Assembly: GCA_029266525.1 (NCBI GenBank)
Contig: JAQSWQ010000017.1
Span: forward strand, 1-56,897
Reading direction: 5' to 3'
Length of the DNA: 56,897 nucleotides
Source: Microvirga sp.
GTDB lineage: Bacteria > Pseudomonadota > Alphaproteobacteria > Rhizobiales > Beijerinckiaceae
The position numbers and the translations under genes were made by a program. Under the pieces are notes generated by a model that saw only the letters and a program-made list of their open reading frames with translations, was not told the DNA's origin and ran no database searches. Below are positions 1-7,328 of the stretch, piece after piece (position 1 is the first letter of the stretch; every line of letters starts with the position of its first letter).

Positions 1-635
1 CAAACACCGGCAGGGACGACATCAGTCACCCTCCCCAGAGCGGGATTCGACTCTATTTCGATGTCAATTTCGCCAAACCTGATGGGTGCCCGATATATGA
101 TTGTTCGACCGCCTATCTGAACTAAGCGAAGGCCGTTCCTGATGGACAAAGCGGGAGTGGGAGGTGGAAGCCGTTTGGTTTCCTCTTCAGTAGCACAACG
201 CGTTTCTACCCACTGACCATCCCGAAAAACATGACAACCCACCCTCGCCGGCGGCAACGGCAACGCGGTTCTTTTTTCCGGCGGGAAACGCTCTGAGTGT
301 CGCGAGGCGAGCCTGGAAGATGCGACGGAGTTGTCCTGTGCAGCCTGCTCCCTCGTAATCTGCGGAACGCAGACATGATCGTCAGGATTCGCCAATCGCC
401 AGACCAAGCCTTCAACGCATTCGTCGCGGCCCGGCAATTTGCTTTGATGAGCATTCGCATTATCCAATTTGGCCTGATCGCGCGTGTCTGGACTGACGCA
501 GACATGGTCACCGACGAAGGCTTCTCTCCAGACATATCCCTCAGCGCAGGTGTCCGACTGAGCCAAAGGACTATTTAGGGGTACCGATGTTGCCGCCGAC
601 ATGAAAAGCGCGAGGCAAAATGTCTGTTTAAACAT
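1..635 (-). CDS. Partial secreted protein with Cys/Trp repeats, runs off the left edge
   Basis: The reverse strand is open from an ATG at 635 to the window edge, giving 211 visible codons and no stop. A GGAGG site lies just upstream of the ATG. Residues 1-26 look like a signal peptide ending in 'LAQ'. Two copies of a 43-residue unit follow. The first has C30, 'GYVWREA' at 33-39 and 'DHVCV' at 43-47. The second has C73, 'GLVWR' at 76-80 and 'DHVCV' at 86-90, each followed by a T/D-R-x-Q-A helix. The repeat resembles hypothetical exported proteins common in rhizobia, from memory and not searched. After residue 130 the protein becomes a beta-rich region without recognised motifs. Function unknown. 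The repeat periodicity and signal peptide make coding likely; the C-terminus is outside the window. Confidence 0.75.
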   Translation of the reverse strand, partial: MFKQTFCLALFMSAATSVPLNSPLAQSDTCAEGYVWREAFVGDHVCVSPDTRDQAKLDNANAHQSKLPGRDECVEGLVWRLANPDDHVCVPQITREQAAQDNSVASSRLASRHSERFPPEKRTALPLPPARVGCHVFRDGQWVETRCATEEETKRLPPPTPALSIRNGLRLVQIGGRTIIYRAPIRFGEIDIEIESNPALGRVTDVVPAGV

Positions 636-670
636 CGAGGAACCTCCGCGATAGGCCTGACTTAGACGAA

Positions 671-699
671 TGCTAAGCTATGATTGCAGTCATTGGCAA
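671..699 (-). promoter_or_regulatory. Candidate sigma70-type promoter for the secreted repeat gene
   Basis: On the reverse strand TTGCCA (699-694) is followed by a 17-base spacer and TTAGCA (676-671). This sits about 36 bases upstream of the ATG at 635. It is a reasonable -35/-10 pair by spacing and sequence, but it was found by eye and there is no transcript evidence. Confidence 0.35.
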
Positions 700-800
700 A
701 CTGCCGTTCGCTCCAGTGGGCTACGCGCGGCGACCATAGGCCCGGAACCGTTCGCCTGCGGGGAATCCCTCACGAGTCAGAAAGCACGGCCGCTGGTATA

Positions 801-1632
801 AATGAGACCTGTGCGCGGGTGTTCGCAACGGCTTGAAGCCGGTGCGGCAGAGTGTTTCGCTCTCCTTGGGAAAGCGTGACCTGGAGCGATTCATGGCGCG
901 GCGTCGGATTGGGCAGGAGCAGCTGGCGGTTGGTGATGCTGGGCTGCGAGGGGGTACGTCTCTGGACGAAGTGGTTGCGTTGATCGACTGGACGGAGCCG
1001 GATCGGCTGCTTGCAGACATTTCCGCCTCCGCCAAAGGCGAGCTAGGCTGGCCGCCGCTGGCGCTGTTCCGGGCACTCCTGCTTGCGACCTGGCACGACC
1101 TCTCCGACGTGCGGCTCGCTGAGGCTCTCGATGATCGCGCCAGCTTTCGCCGGTTCTGCGGTTTCGCCGTTCATGAGCCCACACCTGAGCGCACCACCTT
1201 TGTCCGTTTCCGTGCCGCGCTGGTCCGCCGAGGCCTGGACCGAGCCTTGTTCGAGGCCGTCACGCGTCAGCTCGATGAGCGCGGCGTCGTGGTCCGCACC
1301 GGCACGCTGGTGGACGCGACCCTGATCCCGTCGGCGAGCATCCCGCATGACAACGAGGCGCGCTGGGCTGGTCATCGCCGGCGTAAGCCCGTGCACGGCT
1401 ACAAGGCGCACGTCGCGACCGACCAGGAGGCCGGGCTGATCCGCGGCGTCGAGATCACGACCGCCAACGTTCACGACGCGGCCGAGCTGGAAGCCGTGCT
1501 GCCTGACGCACCCGGAGACACGTACGGCGACAGCGCCTATGCAGGCAGTCGGCATGCGGCAATTATCCGTGCCCGTGGTGGCGTGCCCCGCATCGTGCAC
1601 ACGGGCACCTGGCCCCGCGCACAGGTCTCATT
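801..1632 (+). mobile_element. IS5-type insertion element, internally deleted, both inverted repeats intact
   Basis: The 19-base sequence aatgagacctgtgcgcggg at 801-819 is repeated exactly in inverted orientation at 1614-1632. Between them lies a transposase gene that lacks its 3' part. The element is 832 bp, about 100-300 bp shorter than usual IS5-family members as I know them. The right inverted repeat follows directly after the second catalytic-Asp region, so the deletion removed the transposase C-terminus but spared the end. Flanks are ggtata on the left and actcag on the right, so no target duplication is visible; one flank was probably rearranged later. The copy is likely immobile by itself but could be moved in trans. 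Confidence 0.75.
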
Positions 1633-1663
1633 ACTCAGCTTTGTTCAATACCAATTTAGCTGA
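833..1663 (+). pseudogene. IS5-family transposase, C-terminally truncated
   Basis: The frame reads 276 residues, but only the first about 255 are transposase. An InsH/DUF772-like N-terminal domain spans about 70-140 ('GELGWPPLALFRALLLATW'). The first catalytic Asp is D161 in 'LVDATLIPS' and the second is D243 in 'YGDSAYAG'. The third acidic residue (the E of the DDE triad, normally 60-90 residues further on) is absent: after 'IIRARGGVPR' the frame runs through the right inverted repeat into unrelated DNA and stops. The product should be catalytically dead. Family identity rests on the two Asp motifs and the N-terminal domain. Confidence 0.8.
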
Positions 1664-1937
1664 TAAATCAGGGCGCACATTGTCCGCAGTGCTAAGCAAA
1701 GCCATATCTGAAGATCAATTCATAACCGAGCTAGGCAATCGTATACAAGCGCGACTAGCCTCGGTCCCCACGTCTGATAAGCCGATTCTAAGTACTCTAC
1801 AAACGCTGCGCGACGATATCACCAATTTGATATGGAAACACTTAGAAAAGGCGCTGAAGGTTGCGCCTAGACCTCATAGGGACATGACCGGTGCCTTGAT
1901 AGGACCGCCACTCGATCCTAATCATCGGCTGCCTTGA
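1635..1937 (+). pseudogene. Orphan 3' gene fragment next to the IS element, unknown function
   Basis: Directly after the right IS end an open frame of about 100 codons runs to a stop at 1937. It has no convincing start codon or ribosome site. The encoded peptide looks protein-like: polar and helical, with 'LADKSGRTLSAVLSKAIS' near its start and 'LRDDITNLIWKHLEKAL' in the middle. Base composition here is visibly more AT-rich than in neighbouring genes, which suggests a different origin. I read it as the C-terminal end of a foreign gene whose front was removed when the IS inserted or deleted. No 5' part of it is recognisable left of 801. The family is not recognised. Confidence 0.35.
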
Positions 1938-2923
1938 GTGAAGCAGACCTACCGCGTCGATGCTTCCCCACGCGCTGCACAAAATTCGCAGTGTCCTCGG
2001 CGCTTCCGCTGGAATACACGGGCGGACCTGAAGAATTGAGCATGATCGAGGGCAGGGCAGGGGGGTGTTGCAGCACCAGTTCCATCCTCTGGTCGGAGTG
2101 CTGGCCTGATTGCACCACGGGGCTATCGTCCGGATAAGGGTCATTCCGCCCGCTCCGCTATCGTGCTACATTCTTGCTACACGCGGTGGAAAAAAGGGCC
2201 GAGAAATCAACGTTCTGAGTGGGTGTGCGCCGTATCCCCTAGGGGAGCGCCAATGCGCCCCCGTGTTGTTGGTATATTCGTTGGTAGGCATACTCACTGC
2301 CTTCGCCCAACCATTTGATGTCAGACGTTCTTTGGGATGATTATGGGTGCTGCCGGGCCCACCATTAAAAACTACCTTTCGAAACAGACGCTTCGCTGGC
2401 CTCGGAAGAGGCGGGAGTGCCTATTCCGTTGAGAATGCTGCATTTTAAAGTTCGAGTCCTGTTCGGGTCTATGCACCCAGAATGGCGCGCCTGATCTCTG
2501 GCGGCCGTCGGCTTTTTGCATTCCTGATCGCGCGCTAAACGAGACCGGTTCGCAGTTACTCGAGACCAGTTCGCAGATTCGGTTCGCGCTCGGGTCGATA
2601 GGAGCGGGTCCGGCCGAAACGCCGGGTTCAGCTTTGGACCTGACGCATGAAGCTCGCGTAAGTGATAGAACTCGTGCGTTTAGGGACAAGCGCAAATGCG
2701 GGCGGGGTGATCGAGGAGCCTAGAACTGCCGCTCTTATTCGTGATCTGCACTTGGTAAGGTGGCGTCCGCGAATGGCGGCAAGCGGACATTGGGCGCGAG
2801 ACCGCTTTGTGCTCCGAGAACGGCCGTTGGTGCGCCGACCCGAGCGGCAAGTAGGCTCGACAGGCGTAGGCTTGCCACGCTGTGCCGCATGCATGCGAAG
2901 AGCTCCTGGCCATCGGTGCTGAC
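1938..2923. other. Long intergenic stretch without a convincing gene
   Basis: About 1 kb with only short, biased or overlapping frames. It holds a tandem 16-base motif at 2540-2575. It also holds a tRNA-like 3' segment near 2450-2480 that does not fold into a tRNA. Around 2775-2795 there is 'ggcaagcggacattgggcg', in the style of 'aagcggac' repeats often seen between rhizobial genes. I read the stretch as decayed DNA between the IS scar and the dehydrogenase gene. Confidence 0.5.
2540..2575 (+). repeat. Two tandem copies of a 16-base motif, 20-base period
   Basis: cgagaccggttcgcag at 2540-2555 is repeated as cgagaccagttcgcag at 2560-2575 with one mismatch. Further 'ttcg' words follow to about 2600. 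It could be a small operator pair or residual repeat; there is nothing to assign it to. Confidence 0.5.
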
Positions 2924-3841
2924 TCACGCCTGATGCTTCCAGTCCTTAGGCACGCGCGGCTTTTCGATTCCCGCCGCATCGCACAAGGAGTCAACGATAG
3001 CCGAGAAGTCGGCTGCACCGTATCCGCTAGCGCGCGCCAGGGAGAACATCTCGCGCGCAGCTGCAGCCACCGGGACCGGAACGTGTTCGGCGTTAGCCGC
3101 CGCGATGATGATCGATAGGTCCTTGTGAGCGAGGTCAATGGTGAACCCGGGCTCGATATCCCCCCGCAGCACCTTGTTCGGCCAGTTGATCTTAAGCTGC
3201 CCGTTGGTAGCCGTGGTGCCGTAACAGACCTCGAGGGTCTTCGTGAGATCAAGGCCGAAGCGCTGCGAGAGCGCAAGGGCCTCAGCATTGAGCTGGCACG
3301 ATATGATCGCCAGATAATTATTGACCAGCTTCGTACGGATGCCCGTGCCCACTCCACCGCAGTGGTGGATCGTCGTGCCCATCGCCTGCAGCATCGGAAG
3401 CACGCGCTGAAAATCCTCATCGGATGCACCGACCATGAAGAGGGACTCACCGCGGTCGGCATGCGCCGCCAGTCGGCCGACCGGCGCATCCACGACCGAG
3501 AGGCCGCGCTCAGCAGCAGCCCCAGCAATCAGGTCGGTCGTCCTGGGTTCGACGGTGCTCATATCGACGATGATCTGGTTAGGTCGGGCGTTAGCCAGGA
3601 TCCCGTCAGGCCCGAGCACAGTGAGTTCGACCTCCGGCGATGCGGGCAGCATCGTGAACACGACGTCCGCACCTTGCGTAACGCCTGCCACGCCGTTCGC
3701 AGGCCGGGCGCCGACTCGTTCGAGTGCACGCATCGGCTCGGGATTTATGTCGTAGACAAGGAGCTCGAAGCCCTTGCGACACAGGTTCGAAGCCATGCCG
3801 CGTCCCATGCGACCGAGCCCGATGAAGCCAACCTTATCCAT
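2924..3841 (-). CDS. 3-hydroxyisobutyrate dehydrogenase-like NAD(P) oxidoreductase
   Basis: This 305-residue protein of the beta-hydroxyacid dehydrogenase family would reversibly oxidise a small beta-hydroxyacid with NAD(P) in the cytosol. The N-terminal Rossmann motif 'GFIGLGRMGRGMA' is at 5-17. The substrate-loop signature starts at 118 as 'DAPVGRLA', where the family usually has DAPVSGG, so substrate choice may differ. The catalytic Lys is K171 in 'TKLVNN', with N175 nearby, and the conserved 'HKDL' is at 239-242. Length is normal. It is the last gene of a reverse-strand run after a nitroreductase gene and a thiamine-diphosphate-enzyme remnant. Such neighbours suggest a former small-acid degradation operon, but the true substrate (hydroxyisobutyrate, tartronate semialdehyde or other) cannot be read from sequence. 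Confidence 0.88.
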   Translation of the reverse strand: MDKVGFIGLGRMGRGMASNLCRKGFELLVYDINPEPMRALERVGARPANGVAGVTQGADVVFTMLPASPEVELTVLGPDGILANARPNQIIVDMSTVEPRTTDLIAGAAAERGLSVVDAPVGRLAAHADRGESLFMVGASDEDFQRVLPMLQAMGTTIHHCGGVGTGIRTKLVNNYLAIISCQLNAEALALSQRFGLDLTKTLEVCYGTTATNGQLKINWPNKVLRGDIEPGFTIDLAHKDLSIIIAAANAEHVPVPVAAAAREMFSLARASGYGAADFSAIVDSLCDAAGIEKPRVPKDWKHQA

Positions 3842-3903
3842 TAATTCTACCTCGCTTGCGGAGTTTCAGCGTGGGCAAGCGCGCCGGCCCGCCGTGCGTG
3901 AGT

Positions 3904-4737
3904 TCACTCGAGGGTGAAACCGTGCGCTCTTACGGCGTGCCCGAAGCCGCTACCCTCGCCTGCCGCGGCCTGACGCGCCTTATCCTCGGACCAGCCGTAG
4001 AACTCGACATAGCCGAACCTAAGTGGATCGCGCTGCTTTTCTCGGGGTGTTGCATGGCGAGCTGCGCGACGCCGATCGTAGGCGTCGACGAGCTCCTCGA
4101 GACCCGAGTCGTCGTACGCATTGGTGTGGGCCGTCGCCGCGAGTGGCAGTCTCATGCTGACGTGCCCGGCCGCAGCTGGGAAACCAACGCAGAGGCCCGC
4201 GACCGGGATTACACCTGGGGGCAGTGACAGAACCTCAACCACCGCGGAAAGGTGGTTACGGATCACGCTTATTGGACAGCACCCCAATCCGAGCCGTTCG
4301 GCGGCAAGGATGAATGTCTGCATAACGAGCGCCGCGTCGATCAAAGCGTTGAAGAACGCTTCCAGGTTGATGTTGGGTTGCGGGTGAGCCCGAAAAGCAC
4401 AGATGCGTTCGAGCCGGCGAGCGTCGGCGCAGAACACTAGAAATGCGGGAGACAGGCCGATCCACGGCATGGAAGGTACCAGCCTGGCCAAATCCGCCCG
4501 TCGGCTAGGATCCTCGACCTTGATCACACTCGCTTGCTGGTAATCCGATTTAGAGGATGCGGAGAATGCAACACAAAGAAGAGCGTCCATCAAATCCGAA
4601 GGTACAGGCGCCGAGCTGTATTCCCGACAGGTTCTGCGATCGAGAAGACGGAGGAGCTCTGGGTCGTCCAGGATCTCGTGACTGGATTCGGTCGCCTCCC
4701 CGAAGCGCGAAGCGAGCGCGTCATTTACTGCTTCCAT
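3904..4737 (-). CDS. Nitroreductase-family FMN-dependent oxidoreductase
   Basis: A 277-residue member of the nitroreductase fold, predicted to be a cytosolic flavin enzyme reducing nitro groups, quinones or similar acceptors with NAD(P)H. Residues 34-40 'RRTCREY' match the family N-terminal FMN-phosphate motif. 'SSKSDYQQ' at 61-68 fits the second flavin-contact segment. 'LGLGCCPIS' at about 149-157 and 'PVAGLCVGFPA' at 178-188 match the C-terminal core. The last about 60 residues are a basic extension such as NfsA-like proteins carry. The start at 4737 overlaps the end of the upstream remnant by 17 bases, which implies they once formed one operon. Its natural substrate is unknown. Confidence 0.8.
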   Translation of the reverse strand: MEAVNDALASRFGEATESSHEILDDPELLRLLDRRTCREYSSAPVPSDLMDALLCVAFSASSKSDYQQASVIKVEDPSRRADLARLVPSMPWIGLSPAFLVFCADARRLERICAFRAHPQPNINLEAFFNALIDAALVMQTFILAAERLGLGCCPISVIRNHLSAVVEVLSLPPGVIPVAGLCVGFPAAAGHVSMRLPLAATAHTNAYDDSGLEELVDAYDRRRAARHATPREKQRDPLRFGYVEFYGWSEDKARQAAAGEGSGFGHAVRAHGFTLE

Positions 4738-5020
4738 TTCGTTCGCGTCTCCACTTAGTCGGTGCTGCTGCCTTCAGATGTCGATCGATCACTGGTGCAG
4801 GCACCTGTTCAATCATCACGTTGATGCAAGCCGGTCCGGCGCAGCGGAAGGCGCGGTCGAGAGCGTCAGGCAGCTCTTTCGCACTCGTGACGACTTCGCC
4901 GTATGCTCCCAGCGCGTCGAACACTGACATGACGTGGTTGCCGGAGACCGTAAACACGACGCGGGCGCCAGCGTGCTCGAGCGCCCGCGCGATCCGGTCA
5001 GCGACTCTCATGCCGATCAT
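4721..5020 (-). pseudogene. Thiamine-diphosphate enzyme (acetolactate-synthase-like) with its middle deleted
   Basis: From an ATG at 5020 (or 5011) the frame encodes 99 residues that join two distant parts of an acetolactate-synthase-type enzyme. Residues about 4-36, including 'VFTVSGNHVMSVFDA', match the N-terminal strand and active-site Glu region of that family, although Glu is replaced by Ser in this subgroup. Residues about 37-85, including 'PDALDRAF' and 'PACINVMIE', match its extreme C-terminus. The family is normally about 550 residues, so about 450 are missing. The join keeps the reading frame, so a short peptide could still be made, but it lacks both the cofactor site and the catalytic body. 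The frame continues upstream to 5500 without meaning. Confidence 0.65.
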
Positions 5021-5123
5021 CTCGTTGCTGAGTCCGTGGAGCGCGCGCCACTGTCGAACGTTCGACGGCGCGTGGCAACACGCAGGCTGCACCGGCGTTT
5101 TGCTAGCAAGGAGAAAGGCACAC

Positions 5124-5445
5124 GTGGAAGCCGGCGAGATCGCAACGCTCCTGACCGAGATCGGCCAACGGCTCGCGCTGGCAGGCGAGAGCCGTACAAG
5201 GCGCGGGCCTATGCGCGTACCGCCGAGAAACTCCTGAAGGTGACGGTGCCGCTCTCCGACGTCAATCGCACAGGGCCGAGTGCGATCCGGGGCGCCGGCG
5301 CGGCCATCGCCCCCGACCATCGAAAAAGCCCGCCTGGCGCAGCACCACGGGCACGCTCGAACGGCTGCGCACCGATGTTCCCAAGTGACGCTGTCGAGCA
5401 CAGTTGGCGGGCTACAACTCCCTGCAACTGTAAACGCTGGTTTGC
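5124..5445 (+). pseudogene. Remnant of the N-terminus of a PolX-type DNA polymerase
   Basis: A good ribosome site (aaggagaaagg, 5108-5118) precedes a GTG at 5124. The frame starts 'VEAGEIATLLTEIGQRLAL', as in the N-terminal helix-hairpin-helix domain of family X polymerases with a PHP nuclease domain. One missing base near 5190 shifts the frame. The homology continues in the next frame as 'PYKARAYARTAEKLL', then 'AIRGAGAAIA' (the hairpin normally reads close to IPGVGAAIA). It continues in other frames with 'TIEKA', 'GTLERLRTDVP' and 'PSDAV'. At least three frame changes occur within 300 bases, and the polymerase and PHP domains are absent. It is clearly a dead gene. Confidence 0.6.
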
Positions 5446-5491
5446 TGTTGTACGCCTCAGCACCGCCACCCCCGATGGAGCGGTTCGGTTG

Positions 5492-5554
5492 TGGCACCAA
5501 GCGGACGCGAGGCTTTTGGTCGGCTTAGCGCTTCGAAGCGGACCCTTCAGCGCC
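5492..5554 (+). repeat. Intergenic repeat, copy A of four
   Basis: 63 bases beginning tggcaccaagcggacgcg and containing 'ggcttttggtcggctta' and 'cgaagcggac'. It aligns along its whole length with copies at 12900, 17237 and 25642, all on the same strand. It lies between the PolX remnant and the polyamine-type ABC operon. Confidence 0.65.
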
Positions 5555-5631
5555 CTCCGGTTATGGCCGCCTCCGACCTTTGCAGACCTTCGTGATTTGC
5601 CCTTAGATGAAGCATCGTCCCGGAGATACGC

Positions 5632-6501
5632 TTGAGCACGCCTTCGAGGGTCTCGCCAATCGCTTGGCTTGTCGCGCCGGCGGGCTTGTTCTTTCTCCTT
5701 TTCTTTCTCGTCCCATTCGGCGTGATGGCGCTGTTCAGCGTTCTGAGCGGGAACCCGGTGCAGCGGCCCAACGTGACGCTCACCGGACGGCACTACGACC
5801 GCATGCTGGGCGACTCACTCTACATCGAGTCGCTTTGGTCGACTTTGAAGATCGGCGCCGTAACCACTGCTGCCGCGCTCCTCCTCGGCTACCCCCTCGC
5901 GCATTGGCTCGCGCGCATGCGCTCGCGGGGCGGCCACGCGCTGCTGCTCATGGCAGTGATCGCTCCGATGCTGACCGGGATCGTGGTGCGCACCTTCGCT
6001 TGGATCACGATCCTGTCCGACCGGGGCGTGATCAACGCCACGCTGACTGGTCTTGGTCTTCTCCTCGCGCCGCTGCCGCTGATGTACAATGAACTTGGTA
6101 CCGTTATTGCCCTCGTGCACATCTACGTGCCGTTCATGGTGCTGACGCTCGCGGGCGTGATCGGGCGCATCGACGAGCGGCTCGAGGAGGCGGCCATGAG
6201 CCTCGGCGCAAGCCCGATGCGCGCCTTCCTCGAAGTGACGCTGCCCTTGAGCCTGCCTGGCATTCTGGCCGGGTCGCTTCTCGTCTTCGCGCTCGCGATC
6301 TCGGCCTATGTGACGCCCTATCTCATGGGCGGGCAGCAGGTGCTCACCTTGCCGATGCTGATCTACCAGCAGGTGGCCGCGACCTTCAACCTTGCTTTTG
6401 CGGGAGCGCTCGGGGTGGTGCTGCTGGCGGTTTCGCTTATCCTAATCGTCGCCTACAACCATGTGCTCGGGCGCGTTGCGCGCCGCGAGGACTTGGCATG
6501 A
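5632..6501 (+). CDS. ABC transporter permease, polyamine/opine-type (PotB-like)
   Basis: A 289-residue inner-membrane permease of the PotB family. About six hydrophobic segments are visible; the first is 'GLFFLLFFLVPFGVMALF'. The cytoplasmic EAA loop that contacts the ATPase reads 'EEAAMSLGASPMRAFLEV' in the second half. The chosen start is a TTG at 5632 with a GGAG site about 7 bases upstream; no better ATG exists in frame before the first membrane segment. Its stop overlaps the next permease start by ATGA, so the two are translationally coupled. Together with the next three genes it forms a complete importer. Substrates of this family include putrescine, spermidine, opines and related small cations or amino acids; the downstream enzymes point elsewhere than polyamines. 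Confidence 0.87.
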   Translation: MSTPSRVSPIAWLVAPAGLFFLLFFLVPFGVMALFSVLSGNPVQRPNVTLTGRHYDRMLGDSLYIESLWSTLKIGAVTTAAALLLGYPLAHWLARMRSRGGHALLLMAVIAPMLTGIVVRTFAWITILSDRGVINATLTGLGLLLAPLPLMYNELGTVIALVHIYVPFMVLTLAGVIGRIDERLEEAAMSLGASPMRAFLEVTLPLSLPGILAGSLLVFALAISAYVTPYLMGGQQVLTLPMLIYQQVAATFNLAFAGALGVVLLAVSLILIVAYNHVLGRVARREDLA

Positions 6502-7301
6502 GGGGTCGTCGTGCGAGCCTGGGCCAGCGCGCCTACCTCGTCGCGAACGGGGCCATCCTTTTCTTCCTTTTGGCACCGCTCGCTGTTGTCGCGGTATTCG
6601 CGCTCAACCCGACGCCGTTCATTCAGTTTCCGCCGGTCGGCGTGACCACGCGCTGGTTCGAGAAGTTCTTTGCGAGCGCCGAATTCATGGGGAGCCTCAG
6701 GCTCTCGCTCGAGGTCGCTGCCGCGGTCGTCGTGCTCGCCACCCTGATCGGCGCGGCGGCCGCGCTCGCGCTGGCGCGCGGCGGGCTGCCGGGCACGCGC
6801 TTTCTCACCGCGCTCTTCCTCGCTCCCTTGATGCTGCCGGCGATCCTCACCGGGCTCGCGCTGTTCCAAGCTCTCCAACTCGCGGGGTTTGGCCGGCCGA
6901 CCTGGGCGCTCGTGGTCGGGCATACGCTCGTTGCCGTGCCCTACGTGATGCGGACGACACTCGCGGTGCTCAGCGACTTCGACCGTCGGATCGAGGAAGC
7001 GGCCGCAAGCCTCGGCGCCCCGCCGTTGCGAGTCTTCTTCGAGGTGACGTTGCCGATCATCCGCCCGGGCGTCATCGCCGGCAGCATTTTCGCATTCATT
7101 GTCTCCTTCGACCAGTTCCCGATCTCGCTGTTCCTCGTCACGCCGAGCCGCGAAACCCTCCCTGTCGTTCTCTTCAATTACATGAAGTTCGACCTCGACG
7201 GCGCGATCGCCGCCGCCTCGATGGTGTCGATCCTGCTCGCGCTTGCCGTAGTCATCGTGATCGACAGGCTTGTAGGGCTCAGGGCAACAATGCGATTTTG
7301 A
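6498..7301 (+). CDS. ABC transporter permease, polyamine/opine-type (PotC-like)
   Basis: A 267-residue partner permease. It has an N-terminal membrane segment 'GAILFFLLAPLAVVAVFAL', several further helices, and the EAA loop 'EEAAASLGAPPLRVFFEV'. The ATG overlaps the stop of the previous permease (ATGA). The length is typical of the PotC family. It should pair with the upstream permease as a heterodimeric membrane channel. It ends 27 bases before the binding-protein gene. Confidence 0.87.
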   Translation: MRGRRASLGQRAYLVANGAILFFLLAPLAVVAVFALNPTPFIQFPPVGVTTRWFEKFFASAEFMGSLRLSLEVAAAVVVLATLIGAAAALALARGGLPGTRFLTALFLAPLMLPAILTGLALFQALQLAGFGRPTWALVVGHTLVAVPYVMRTTLAVLSDFDRRIEEAAASLGAPPLRVFFEVTLPIIRPGVIAGSIFAFIVSFDQFPISLFLVTPSRETLPVVLFNYMKFDLDGAIAAASMVSILLALAVVIVIDRLVGLRATMRF

Positions 7302-7328
7302 TGGCAGTCAGGACGGAGGAGACGGCTG

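Noticed and set aside
3-578. Forward-strand open frames, including a 40-codon frame ending at 125 and one at 297-578
   Set aside because: They are shadows of the reverse-strand repeat gene, which has a start, ribosome site, signal peptide and internal repeats.
1918-2118. Short reverse-strand frame of 66 codons
   Set aside because: It looks mildly protein-like but has no ribosome site or recognisable family, and it overlaps the end of the orphan fragment.
2440-2485. tRNA-like 3' segment (gttcgagtcc... ending in acccag)
   Set aside because: The T-loop-like word is present but the flanking bases do not form a T-stem or an acceptor stem, and no D or anticodon arm is found upstream.
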